Counted from the first letter of the stretch, positions 8,774-16,345 are shown. The stretch: DNA of 44,047 nucleotides from Allofournierella massiliensis (GCF_021531255.1 NZ_JAFBIO010000014.1:1-44047); one strand, 5' to 3'. Numbers and translations: made by a program. Notes: generated from the letters alone by a model not told the origin.

Positions 8774-9856
8774 ATGGAAAAGCTTCGCGTAGCGCTGCTG
8801 TTCGGCGGCGTATCCAGTGAACATGAGGTCAGCTGCGTGTCGGCCTCCACGATTCTGGAGCATCTGGATCCGGAAAAATATATCGTTTACCCCATCGGCA
8901 TCACCCGTCAGGGCAGCTGGTATCTCTGCGGCTGCTCCATCGCCGAGATCTCGGACGGCCGGTGGGAGCACACCCCTCTGCGCCGGTGCGTCCTCAGCCC
9001 GGACCGGGCCGACCGGGGCTTTCTGATCCTGGAAGAGGGCAAGAATCCTGAAGCCCTGCCGGTGGATCTGGTCTTCCCGGTGCTCCACGGCCGCAACGGG
9101 GAGGACGGCCGGGTCCCGGCCCTTTGCCAGCTGGCCGGGCTGCCCTTTGTGGGCTGCGACATGCTTTCCAGCGCCGTATGCATGGATAAGGCGGTGGCCA
9201 ACTCCCTTTTTGACCATGCGGGCATTCCCCGCTGTGAGTGGACCTGGGCCGACCGGGTCCGCTGCCACAAGGATCCCCTGGCCGTGGCCCGCCAGGCCGC
9301 CGAAAAGCTGGGCTGGCCCATCTTTGTCAAGCCCGCCAACGCCGGCAGCAGCGTGGGCATTTCCAAAGCCGGCTGCGAGGAAGAGCTGCTGAAGGCCATG
9401 GAAGTGGCCCTGGAGCAGGACGACAAGGTGGTCTTCGAGCGCTTTGTGGAGGGCCAGGAGGTGGAGTGCGCCGTTCTGGGCAACGACGAGCTGATGGCCA
9501 CCCACCCCGGCGAGATCCTGGCCGGCGCCGAATTCTATACTTATGACGACAAATACAAGAACGGGGTCAGCCAGACCCTGATCCCCGCCCGCCTGAGCCC
9601 GGAAAAACTGGACGAAGTGACCGCCCAGGCCAAAAAGGCCTACCGGACCCTGGGTTGCCAGGGCCTGGCCCGCTGTGATTTCTTTGTGGAAAAGGATACC
9701 GGCCGGGTACTGGTAAACGAGATCAACACCCTGCCCGGGTTTACCGCTATCAGCATGTATCCCAAACTGATGGAGGATGCCGGCCTGCCGCTGCCCCAGC
9801 TGCTGGACAGACTGATCTCGCTGGGGCTGGAAAGGGCGGGCCGCTGCTATGGATAA
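8774..9856 (+). CDS. ddl: D-alanine--D-alanine ligase
   Basis: This 360-aa ATP-grasp enzyme makes the D-Ala-D-Ala dipeptide for lipid II. Seen are the N-terminal LFGGVSSEHEVS signature, PVLHGRNGEDG, the ATP-grasp lysine segment IFVKPANAGSSVGISK, and the metal-binding C-terminal LVNEINTLPGFT. The loop EFYTYDDKYKNG has the Tyr/Lys arrangement of D-Ala-D-Ala ligases rather than of VanA-type D-Ala-D-Lac ligases (family knowledge). The ATG follows a GGAGGAAGAATAGAAAGG region. It overlaps murI by 8 bases, so the two are translationally coupled and supply both D-amino-acid steps of peptidoglycan synthesis. Confidence 0.96.
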   Translation: MEKLRVALLFGGVSSEHEVSCVSASTILEHLDPEKYIVYPIGITRQGSWYLCGCSIAEISDGRWEHTPLRRCVLSPDRADRGFLILEEGKNPEALPVDLVFPVLHGRNGEDGRVPALCQLAGLPFVGCDMLSSAVCMDKAVANSLFDHAGIPRCEWTWADRVRCHKDPLAVARQAAEKLGWPIFVKPANAGSSVGISKAGCEEELLKAMEVALEQDDKVVFERFVEGQEVECAVLGNDELMATHPGEILAGAEFYTYDDKYKNGVSQTLIPARLSPEKLDEVTAQAKKAYRTLGCQGLARCDFFVEKDTGRVLVNEINTLPGFTAISMYPKLMEDAGLPLPQLLDRLISLGLERAGRCYG

Positions 9857-10664
9857 ACGGCCCATCGGCGTCTTTGATTCCGGCCTGGGCGGGCTGACCG
9901 CAGTGCGAGAACTGCGGCGGATCCTTCCGGGGGAGGACATTATCTATTTCGGCGACACCGGGCGGATCCCCTACGGCACCCGCAGCCGGGAGACCATTCT
10001 GCGCTATGCCCGCCAGGATATTGCCTTTTTGCTGAGCAAAGGGGTCAAGTACCTGATGGCCGCCTGCGGCACCGTGAGCAGCACCTATCCCGCCGAAGAG
10101 GCCGCCGCCCTGCCGGTCCCTTACACCGGTGTGGTGAGCGCCGCCGTGGAGGGCGCCGTCCAGGCCACCCGCACCGGCAAGGTGGGAGTGATTGGCACCT
10201 CGGCTACCATCCGCAGCGGCAGCTATGTCCGCCTGCTGGAGGAAAAGCTACCCGACGCCCGGATCACCGCCCTGGCCTGCCCCCTCTTTGTGCCCCTGGT
10301 GGAAAACGGCTTTGCCGATGACCATGGCGGCGTGGCAGGCATTGTGGCCCGCCAATACCTGGAACCCATCCTGCAGGCGGATGTGGACACCCTGATTCTG
10401 GGCTGCACCCACTACCCGCTCCTGGCGCCGGTGATCCGCAAGATCACCGGGCCGGATGTGACCCTGATCGACCCGGGCGCCCAGGCGGCCCGGGCTGCCC
10501 GGAAAGCACTGCTGGCCCTGGGGCTGGACAGCGGCCGGGAAACCGGCGGCAGCGCCCGGTATTATGTGAGCGATGACCCGGAAGGCTTTTCCGACTCGGC
10601 CGCTTTCTTTTTGGGCGACTATGCCGGCGGCCCGGTGGAACAGATCCGGATTGAAACCTACTGA
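9849..10664 (+). CDS. murI: Glutamate racemase
   Basis: The 271-aa protein converts L-Glu to D-Glu for UDP-MurNAc-peptide synthesis. It has the N-terminal IGVFDSGLGGLT with Asp10, the first catalytic cysteine in AACGTVSS (Cys73), and the second in LILGCTHYPLL (Cys186). In many MurI proteins the residue after the first Cys is Asn (CNT); here it is Gly, a variant motif that keeps both cysteines. The start overlaps the end of ddl by 8 bases, indicating coupled translation in a ddl-murI operon. Confidence 0.95.
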   Translation: MDKRPIGVFDSGLGGLTAVRELRRILPGEDIIYFGDTGRIPYGTRSRETILRYARQDIAFLLSKGVKYLMAACGTVSSTYPAEEAAALPVPYTGVVSAAVEGAVQATRTGKVGVIGTSATIRSGSYVRLLEEKLPDARITALACPLFVPLVENGFADDHGGVAGIVARQYLEPILQADVDTLILGCTHYPLLAPVIRKITGPDVTLIDPGAQAARAARKALLALGLDSGRETGGSARYYVSDDPEGFSDSAAFFLGDYAGGPVEQIRIETY

Positions 10665-10706
10665 GCGCCGCCCGGGTGCGGCGCTCCCCGCAGCAAGGAA
10701 AAAGCC

Positions 10707-11165
10707 ATGAATCCCATGAACGAAAATTTTCTCATCCGCATTGACGGAACCATGGAGCAGACCCACCAGGGAGAGGCGGATCACATCCAGCTCCTTACCC
10801 GGGGCAGCTTTTTGCAGAAGGACGGAAACTTCTACATTACTTATAAGGAAAGCGAAACCACCGGCTACGAAGGCTGCACCACCACCCTCAAGATCTCCCG
10901 GGACGCCCACCGGGTGGCCCTGCTGCGCTTTGGGCCCAAGCCCAGCCAGCTCATCATTGAAAAGGGCACCCGCCATGTCTGTCATTACGAGACCGGCTAC
11001 GGCGCCCTTACCCTGGGGGTGGCGGCGGACGAAATCTGCCACACCCTCACCGAGGAGGGCGGAGAGGCCCGTTTTTCCTACACCCTGGACGCCGGCAACG
11101 AGGAATTCCTCAGCCGGAACCAGGTGGCCGTCACGGTCACGCCCCTCACCTCTTCCCCCAGCTGA
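10707..11165 (+). CDS. DUF1934 / YwiB-like lipocalin-fold protein
   Basis: The 152-aa product has DUF1934 features: the N-terminal IRIDGTMEQTHQGEADHIQLLTRG, then a TYKESETTGYEGCTTTLKI segment and a beta-strand-rich remainder. The fold in this family is a YwiB-like beta barrel; the molecular function is unknown. The start ATG follows AAGGAAAAAGCC. It lies 42 bases after murI and 76 before argS. Family knowledge agrees with this context: in Bacillus subtilis ywiB is also next to argS. No signal peptide is visible. Confidence 0.85.
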   Translation: MNPMNENFLIRIDGTMEQTHQGEADHIQLLTRGSFLQKDGNFYITYKESETTGYEGCTTTLKISRDAHRVALLRFGPKPSQLIIEKGTRHVCHYETGYGALTLGVAADEICHTLTEEGGEARFSYTLDAGNEEFLSRNQVAVTVTPLTSSPS

Positions 11166-11241
11166 ATCCCGGGCAGGCCCGGAAGATTTGTAAAAAGTTA
11201 AAATAAATATACAAACCGTATAAACCGAAAGGAAGATCCCC

Positions 11242-13056
11242 ATGCAGAAGGACTATACCAATTATAATCCCCGCAAGGCCGCCATGGAGGAAGCCCGGGC
11301 CCTGCTGACCCAGGCCGCCTCCGCCGCCATGGCCGAAGGGCTGCTGCCTCAGGTGGAGCTGCCCGATTTTATCGTAGAGGTCCCCGGTGACCCGAAAAAC
11401 GGTGATCTGGCCAGCAACCTGGCCATGGCCGGCGCCCGGGCTTTCCGCAAGGCGCCCCGGGCCATTGCCGAGGCCATTGCCGGCAAGGTACAACTGGAAG
11501 GCAGCAGCTTTGAGCGGCTGGAAATTGCGGGCCCCGGTTTTCTGAACCTTTACCTCTCCCCTGCCTTCTATGGGGATGTGGTGAAGGCCGCCTGCACCAA
11601 CCCCCAGTATGGCCGCACCGATTTTGGCGGCGGCAAGCGGTATAATGTGGAATTCGTTTCGGCCAACCCCACCGGCCCCATGCACCTGGGCAACGCCCGG
11701 GGCGGCGCCCTGGGCGACTGCCTGGCCGCCGTGCTGGACTGGGCCGGCTATTCGGTGAGCCGTGAGTTCTATGTGAACGACGCGGGCAACCAGATCCAGA
11801 AATTCGGCAAGAGCCTGGCTGTGCGCTACCTGCAGCTGGAACTGGGCAAGGAAGACACCTGCCCCCTGCCCGCTGAGTGCTACCAGGGCGAGGATATCCT
11901 GGCCCACGCCAAGGCCTTTGCTGCCCTGCACCCGGGCGAGTATGCCAAGGAATTGGAGATCTGCCGGTCCCTGAGCGGCGACGAGCTGTTTGAGAGCGAG
12001 GCCTTTGCCCGGCTGAAGGACGACTTGATCGCCTACGCCCTGCCCCTGAACATCCAGGGCCTGGAGCGGGACCTGGCCAAGTACCGCATCCAGTACGACA
12101 CCTGGTTCCGGGAGAGCGCCCTCCACGACAGCGGTGCCGTGCAGGCTGTGGTGGACAAACTTCTGGAAACCGGCGCCTGCTACAAGGCAGAGGATGGGGC
12201 CATCATGTACAAGAGCGCCCAGTACAGCGCCAAATACGGCGTGGCCAACAAGAAAAAGGCCGACACCCCCGAGGACGAGGTGGACAAGGACGAGGTGCTG
12301 GTGCGCGCCAACGGCATCCCCACCTATTTTGCCGCCGACATCGCCTACCACTACAACAAGCTGGCCGTGCGGGGCTTTGACAAGGCGGTGGATGTGTGGG
12401 GCGCCGACCACCACGGCCACGTGGCCCGGATGAAGGGCGCCATGGATGCCATCGGCCTGGACGGCAGCCGGCTGGATGTGGTTCTGATGCAGCTGGTGCG
12501 CCTGCTGCAGGACGGCAAGCCGGTGCGTATGTCCAAGCGGACCGGCAAGGCCATCACCCTTACCGATCTGCTGGATGAGGTGCCCATCGATTCGGCCCGT
12601 CTCTTCTTTAATATGAACGACGCCGACAGCGCCGTGGACTTTGACCTGGATCTGGCCGTCCGGCAGGACAGCGACAACCCGGTCTACTATGTGCAGTACG
12701 CCCACGCCCGCATCTGCAGCATCCTGAAAAAGCTGGAGAGCGAGGGCACTCCCTTCCGGGGCGCGGAACACTGCGACACTACCCTGCTCACCGAGGAGAG
12801 CGAGCGGGAAGTGATCCGGATGCTGGCGGCTTTCCCCGCCGAGATCGTTCTGGCAGCCCAGAACTATGCCCCTGCCCGGGTAACCCGCTATGTGATCGCC
12901 CTGGCCGGCGCCTTCCACAAGTTCTACAACACCTGCCGCTGCCGGGATGTGGAGCCCGAACTGCAGCAGGCCCGGCTGGCCCTGTGCGTGGCGGTCAAGC
13001 AGATCATCTTCAACGTGCTCACCATGTTCAAGATCCAGGTACCCGAGAGCATGTAA
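11242..13056 (+). CDS. argS: Arginine--tRNA ligase
   Basis: This 604-aa class I aminoacyl-tRNA synthetase charges tRNA(Arg). It contains the N-terminal Add1 domain (residues about 5-110), the VEFVSANPTGPMHLGNARGGALGD catalytic entry segment, the VWGADHHGH segment, the MSKRTG loop as the KMSKS equivalent, and the C-terminal DALR anticodon-binding domain. The HIGH motif reads HLGN (residues 148-151), with Asn in place of the second His; I believe this variant also occurs in other clostridial ArgRS. The ATG follows GAAAGGAAG. A strong terminator lies 16 bases after the stop. Confidence 0.96.
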   Translation: MQKDYTNYNPRKAAMEEARALLTQAASAAMAEGLLPQVELPDFIVEVPGDPKNGDLASNLAMAGARAFRKAPRAIAEAIAGKVQLEGSSFERLEIAGPGFLNLYLSPAFYGDVVKAACTNPQYGRTDFGGGKRYNVEFVSANPTGPMHLGNARGGALGDCLAAVLDWAGYSVSREFYVNDAGNQIQKFGKSLAVRYLQLELGKEDTCPLPAECYQGEDILAHAKAFAALHPGEYAKELEICRSLSGDELFESEAFARLKDDLIAYALPLNIQGLERDLAKYRIQYDTWFRESALHDSGAVQAVVDKLLETGACYKAEDGAIMYKSAQYSAKYGVANKKKADTPEDEVDKDEVLVRANGIPTYFAADIAYHYNKLAVRGFDKAVDVWGADHHGHVARMKGAMDAIGLDGSRLDVVLMQLVRLLQDGKPVRMSKRTGKAITLTDLLDEVPIDSARLFFNMNDADSAVDFDLDLAVRQDSDNPVYYVQYAHARICSILKKLESEGTPFRGAEHCDTTLLTEESEREVIRMLAAFPAEIVLAAQNYAPARVTRYVIALAGAFHKFYNTCRCRDVEPELQQARLALCVAVKQIIFNVLTMFKIQVPESM

Positions 13057-13071
13057 AACCCAAACAGAAAA

Positions 13072-13103
13072 GCGGGAGTGCAAAATGCACTCCCGCACTT
13101 TTT
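13072..13103 (+). terminator. Intrinsic terminator of argS
   Basis: A perfect 10-bp stem (13072-13081 with 13087-13096) with a 5-nt loop is followed by a T-tract. A degenerate copy of this hairpin recurs at 13867-13899, in front of the second RNA copy. Confidence 0.92.
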
Positions 13104-13189
13104 ATTATAGCAGGTTTTAAAGGGAATTGCAGCATTTTTGCGAAACAAAACTTCATAAAGATAATTCAAAACTCCATGCAAAATGCGAA

Positions 13190-13218
13190 TAGACACACTT
13201 TTGCCCCCATGCTATACT
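13190..13218 (+). promoter_or_regulatory. Promoter of structured RNA copy 1
   Basis: TAGACA (13190-13195) and TATACT (13213-13218) are 17 bases apart. The whole 38-nt block 13184-13221 is identical in copy 2, including non-consensus spacer bases. The predicted start is near 13225. Confidence 0.82.
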
Positions 13219-13224
13219 ATAATC

Positions 13225-13737
13225 ACAGAAAGAGAACAAGAGAAGATAAAGAGAACGGTTCCCAAAGAACCGATACAGTACAGCAAAGAAGGGAGCGATA
13301 TCATATGTTCTCTGATACGACACCCGCTCAGAATGGGCGGCTCGGGTCGTGCTGAAGAAGCTGGCAGCTTCAAACTCACAGGATGTTGATCCTGAAAGAA
13401 AAAATCAAGCGTTGAGCCAGCAAATCTAAAATGCATTTCCGGGCCGCCAAAGCGACCCCTCTCCATATAGATTTTCCGCCAAGGCGGAAAGAGAAAGATG
13501 TGTACCCCATGTACCAGCATTTCAAGGACTTTCGCGAAATCTAAGAAAGGGCTGTAACTCCAATGTACTAACCAGATAGCATCCAATCCCCTAACCCAGC
13601 AAAGTAGGTCAAAGAAAAGAGTGTTTATCATGAAAATGCCCTTTGGTACAGACCGAAAATGAGTGCAGGAGGATATGAGGCTATGACTCCAATTATCTGA
13701 TACCCGGCAGGCGCTCTCCGGAGCGCCTGCCTTTTTC
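13225..13737 (+). ncRNA. Large structured non-coding RNA, copy 1 (unidentified family, about 510 nt)
   Basis: No long open frame exists between the promoter and the terminator, yet the body aligns with copy 2. Paired elements visible in both copies: hairpin CGGTTC/GAACCG (13256-13272); ACCCG/CGGGT (13322-13326 with 13343-13347); long-range GGCGGC/GCCGCC (13336-13341 with 13443-13448); GCTGGC/GCCAGC (13360-13365 with 13416-13421) enclosing hairpin CAGGAT/ATCCTG (13379-13394); hairpin TCCGCC/GGCGGA (13475-13488). Several stems change sequence between copies while staying paired. The 3' region (13585-13680) is the most conserved part. It lacks the hallmarks of RNase P, tmRNA, 6S and SRP RNA. I cannot name the family; known large ornate RNA classes must be compared. 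Confidence 0.8.
13706..13736 (+). terminator. Intrinsic terminator of structured RNA copy 1
   Basis: An 11-bp GC-rich stem (13706-13716 with 13721-13731) with a TCCG tetraloop is followed by T5. Its sequence differs from that of copy 2 but its position is the same. Confidence 0.92.
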
Positions 13738-13866
13738 TCTGCTTGCCGCCTTTTGGCCACGGCCGCCGGGCCGGCAATCTGCCGGGATCCTCTTCTTTTG
13801 CGGTTGGCGGCCCGGCGGCCGTGGGGAACCCGAAAGCCCTCTGCCCTTGACTTGGGCGCAAAAAAA

Positions 13867-13899
13867 GCGGGACGTGCCTATACACTCCCGCATTTTTTA
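13867..13899 (+). terminator. Degenerate terminator-like hairpin between the RNA copies
   Basis: GCGGG (13867-13871) and CCCGC (13887-13891) flank a long loop and are followed by T6. It resembles the 3' half of the argS terminator and marks the start of the second duplicated unit. Confidence 0.5.
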
Positions 13900-13985
13900 T
13901 TATATACCAAATTTAACTGTATGTCATTATTTTTTCGCTTTAAAACTGCATAAACTTTACCCTTAAATCCATTGCACATTGCGAA

Positions 13986-14014
13986 TAGACACACTTTTGC
14001 CCCCATGCTATACT
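13986..14014 (+). promoter_or_regulatory. Promoter of structured RNA copy 2
   Basis: TAGACA (13986-13991) and TATACT (14009-14014) are spaced by 17 bases, inside a 38-nt block identical to that of copy 1. Confidence 0.82.
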
Positions 14015-14020
14015 ATAGAC

Positions 14021-14527
14021 ACAGAGAAGAGATCCAGAAAAGGAGAGGCGGCCGAGGCAGGGCCGCAAAACTCAATTGAAAGGAGCGATTCCCGATGTTC
14101 TCTGATACGACACCCGCTCAGCAAAGGCGGCTCGGGTATTGCTGAAAACGCTGGCAGGCTTCAACACCCCGGGATGGTAGTCCCGAAAAAGATTCTTCTG
14201 AGCAAAAGCCAGTATCAAAAAAGCTTTCCGGGCCGCCCCGAAAGGGACCCCTGAAATATATGCGGTGCCTGTGGCGCCGTAAAGAAAGAAGTGGACCCAA
14301 TGTACCGGATCTTGAAGTATCTTCTGGAATTTTAAGAAAAGGCTGTGAGTCCAATGTACTAAGCAATTCGCATCAATCCCCTAACCCAGCAAAGTAGGTC
14401 ATGAGAAAAGAGTGTTTACCATGAAAATGCCCTTTGGTACGGACCGAAAATGAGTGCAGGAGGATATGAGGTATGACTCCAATCGGTTAACTTCGAGCAG
14501 ACGCCTTGTCCGGCGTCTGCTCTTTTT
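14021..14527 (+). ncRNA. Large structured non-coding RNA, copy 2 (unidentified family, about 507 nt)
   Basis: Paralogue of the RNA at 13225-13737. Stems keep pairing with changed bases: the 5' hairpin is GCGGCC/GGCCGC here; the inner hairpin is CGGGA/TCCCG (14170-14185), an A-U to G-C exchange relative to copy 1; the later hairpin is GCGGTGCC/GGCGCCGT (14262-14280). GGCGGC/GCCGCC (14126-14131 with 14232-14237) and CTGGC/GCCAG (14151-14155 with 14198-14202) are retained. Unpaired blocks such as CCCCTAACCCAGCAAAGTAG and ATGAGTGCAGGAGGATATGA are identical in both copies. Two diverged copies with kept pairing argue that the RNA is functional. Confidence 0.8.
14495..14527 (+). terminator. Intrinsic terminator of structured RNA copy 2
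   Basis: An 11-bp stem (14495-14505 with 14512-14522), a 6-nt loop and T5. The stem sequence is unrelated to the copy 1 terminator, so function rather than sequence is conserved. Confidence 0.92.
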
Positions 14528-14612
14528 GGTGCCCCGCCCTGCCCCCGGGCGGGGCACGTTTTTGCCCGCCTCTGCCTGTACCCAGGGCCCGCCGGGCAAT
14601 TCCCCCAAGCAG

Positions 14613-14644
14613 AAAAAAGGCGGGCCGGCTAAATGCCGGCCCGC
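14613..14644 (-). terminator. Intrinsic terminator of galE
   Basis: A 10-bp GC-only stem (14620-14629 with 14635-14644) is followed on the minus strand by T6. It lies about 70 bases after the galE stop. Confidence 0.88.
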
Positions 14645-14711
14645 TGTATTTTTTAGTTTGTGCCGCCGGGGGTATAGGTTTACCTAAGCCGCCGGGGAAA
14701 ATCCGGGGCAA

Positions 14712-15731
14712 TCAGCTGTTGTAGCCGTCCGGGTTCTTACTCTGCCAGTTCCAGCTGTCTCGGCACATCTCCTCGATGCCGTATTCCGCCTGCCAGCCCA
14801 GCTCCCGCTTGGCCTTGGAGGGGTCGGCCCAGCACTCGGCGATATCGCCGGGGCGGCGGGGATCGACCACATAGGGCAGTTTCTTGCCGCAGGCTTTTTC
14901 AAAGGCATGGATCACATCCAGCACGCTGTAGCCGTGGCCGGTGCCCAGGTTGCAGATAAACAGGCCGGGCTTGGTCTCCAGCTTTTTCAGGGCTGCCACA
15001 TGGCCCTTGGCCAGGTCTACCACATGGATATAATCCCGCACGCCGGTGCCGTCGGGGGTGGGGTAATCATTGCCGAAGACATGCACTTCCTTCAATTTGC
15101 CCACCGCAACCTTGGCGATATAGGGCACCAGGTTGTTGGGGATGCCGTTGGGGTCTTCGCCGATCAGGCCGGAGGGATGGGCCCCGATGGGGTTGAAATA
15201 GCGCAGCAGGGCCACATTCATACGGGGCTCGGCCTTGCACAGGTCGGTGAGGATCCGCTCGGTGAAAGCCTTGGTGGTGCCGTAGGGGTTGGTGGTGGCG
15301 CCCACCGGGAACTCCTCGGTAATGGGCACGCTGGCGGGGTCGCCGTATACCGTGGCGGAAGAGGAGAAAATGAAGTTGTAGCAGCCGTGACGGCGCATCA
15401 CATCCAGGATCACCAGGGTGCAGTTCAGGTTGTTATAATAGTATTCCACCGGTTTCTGCACGCTCTCGCCCACTGCTTTGTAGGCGGCGAACTGAATCAC
15501 GCAGTCAATGTCCGGGTGTGCCTCAAAAATAGCCTCTACCTGGGCCTTATCGGTCATGTCGGCCTTGACAAAGGGCACTTTCTTGCCGGTGATCTGCTCC
15601 ACACGGCGCAGCGCTTCCGGGCTGGCATTGTAAAAGTTATCGGCGGCGATGATCTCGTAACCGGCCTGCAGCAGTTCCACACAGGCGTGGCTGCCGATAT
15701 ACCCGGCGCCTCCGCTGACCAAAACAGACAT
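14712..15731 (-). CDS. galE: UDP-glucose 4-epimerase
   Basis: This 339-aa short-chain dehydrogenase/reductase family enzyme interconverts UDP-glucose and UDP-galactose. It shows the NAD-binding GGAGYIGSH glycine motif at residues 8-16, FKADMTDK-like and QFAAYKAVGES segments, the catalytic SSSATVYG serine region and YGTTK (YxxxK). The family motif NPIGAHPSGLIGEDPNGIPNN is present. The frame extends 14 codons upstream, but the ATG at 15731 follows GGAGGTAAGGAT and starts just before the Rossmann motif. It is a single-gene unit with its own promoter and terminator. Confidence 0.96.
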   Translation of the reverse strand: MSVLVSGGAGYIGSHACVELLQAGYEIIAADNFYNASPEALRRVEQITGKKVPFVKADMTDKAQVEAIFEAHPDIDCVIQFAAYKAVGESVQKPVEYYYNNLNCTLVILDVMRRHGCYNFIFSSSATVYGDPASVPITEEFPVGATTNPYGTTKAFTERILTDLCKAEPRMNVALLRYFNPIGAHPSGLIGEDPNGIPNNLVPYIAKVAVGKLKEVHVFGNDYPTPDGTGVRDYIHVVDLAKGHVAALKKLETKPGLFICNLGTGHGYSVLDVIHAFEKACGKKLPYVVDPRRPGDIAECWADPSKAKRELGWQAEYGIEEMCRDSWNWQSKNPDGYNS

Positions 15732-15802
15732 ATCCTTACCTCCATTTTCCCGGGCCGCGGCCGGCCGCTCCACATGGGGCAGCCTCCGGCCCTGATGCCC
15801 TT

Positions 15803-15831
15803 ATTATAGCGCATCCCTCTGGGTTTGAAAA
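15803..15831 (-). promoter_or_regulatory. Promoter of galE
   Basis: TATAAT (15808-15803) has TTTTCA 17 bases upstream at 15831-15826. A perfect -10 with a moderate -35, 72 bases before the galE ATG. Confidence 0.6.
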
Positions 15832-15875
15832 CCGCTTATTTGTCTCATTTTCCTGTGCTTTTCTCTCCCCCGCGC

Positions 15876-15911
15876 AAAAATGCCGGGCCCCAGCAGGGCC
15901 CGGCGCTTTTT
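15876..15911. terminator. Bidirectional terminator after the small Cys-rich gene
   Basis: A 9-bp stem (15882-15890 with 15896-15904) with a 5-nt loop has an A5 run before and a T5 run after it, so it can terminate on either strand. It lies directly downstream of the 63-aa gene. Confidence 0.85.
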
Positions 15912-15929
15912 CTATATAAAGGGGCATTT

Positions 15930-16121
15930 TCAGCCGCAGCTTCCCAGGCTGATGGCCCGGCATTGGCGGATGATGACCTTGCACACATCATCCTTCTGGC
16001 GAAGGAAATCCATCTGCTTTTTTCGCTCCCTGGTCATTTTGTCTTGGTATACCTTCCACCGGGCACAGGTCTTGTGGCAGCCGGGCTGATACAAGGGACA
16101 CTCTTTTTGACAGGGAAGCAT
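15930..16121 (-). CDS. Small cysteine-rich protein of unknown function (63 aa)
   Basis: The protein begins MLPCQKECPLYQPGCHKTCARW. It has four cysteines within the first 20 residues (CxxxC, then CHxxC), a basic, probably helical middle (KMTRERKKQMDFLRQ), and three further cysteines near the C terminus. The spacing suggests a small metal site or disulfide-stabilised head. Similar short proteins with a GCHxxC head and a charged helix are, to my knowledge, common hypotheticals in Clostridia and their phages. Support for translation is a strong ribosome site (GAGGAGAT) 5 bases before the ATG and a dedicated terminator. No function can be assigned. Confidence 0.72.
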   Translation of the reverse strand: MLPCQKECPLYQPGCHKTCARWKVYQDKMTRERKKQMDFLRQKDDVCKVIIRQCRAISLGSCG

Positions 16122-16277
16122 AGGATCTCCTCGCTTTCTCCCAGGAAGGGATGGTTTTACGGCAGGATACAGGCCGGATCACCTCTCCCGCCTTGACACT
16201 CCTATTCTATTCAGGCCGGCGCCTTTTTAGCCGGGCTTTTCTCTCCCAAGGCGCCCTCCTTTTGTCCCTATCATAAC

Positions 16278-16310
16278 ACCGGGCAGGAATGCCGTTCCAT
16301 CCTGCCCGGT
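16278..16310 (-). terminator. Hairpin downstream of ppk
   Basis: A perfect 11-bp stem (16278-16288 with 16300-16310) lies 36 bases after the ppk stop. There is no T-tract after it on the minus strand, so it may be a terminator of the weak class or an mRNA 3'-end stabiliser. Confidence 0.5.
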
Positions 16311-16345
16311 ACAAATCCCTGTAAAATTTTGCGGTATCTTTTGCC

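Larger units (their letters stand above)
13064..13737 (+). repeat. Segmental duplication, unit 1 (hairpin, promoter, structured RNA, terminator)
   Basis: This unit recurs in the same orientation at about 13859-14527. Shared in order are an actcccgca-plus-T-run hairpin end, an AT-rich stretch, a 38-nt identical promoter block (13184-13221 with 13980-14017), the RNA body and a terminator in the same place. The units have diverged, but similarity is concentrated in blocks, so this is not a recent copy. Confidence 0.85.
13859..14527 (+). repeat. Segmental duplication, unit 2
   Basis: Second member of the direct duplication whose first unit starts at 13064, offset by roughly 795 bases. It has the same order of parts. 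The intervening 13738-13858 is GC-rich with inverted repeats and no recognisable gene. Confidence 0.85.

Noticed and set aside
11683-11694. ArgRS HIGH motif reading HLGN as a defect
   Set aside because: The rest of the enzyme is intact, and I believe the same variant occurs in other clostridial ArgRS, so it is probably normal.
11146-13098. 650-codon minus-strand frame opposite argS
   Set aside because: Composition typical of an antisense shadow; no start signal and it crosses the argS terminator.
13212-13760. 182-codon minus-strand frame across RNA copy 1
   Set aside because: It is not kept in copy 2, has no ribosome site, and would read through both the promoter and the terminator of the RNA unit.
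13979-14254. 91-codon plus-strand frame beginning in the copy 2 promoter
   Set aside because: Its start lies upstream of the predicted transcription start, and the aligned frame in copy 1 is interrupted, so it is not a conserved protein.
13225-14527. RNase P, tmRNA, SRP or 6S RNA as identity of the tandem RNAs
   Set aside because: The conserved cores I know for RNase P and SRP, the tRNA-like end of tmRNA and the open-bubble form of 6S were not found.
13064-14527. Mobile element or CRISPR explanation for the repeats
   Set aside because: There are only two long units, with no transposase, terminal inverted repeats, target-site duplication or short regularly spaced repeats.
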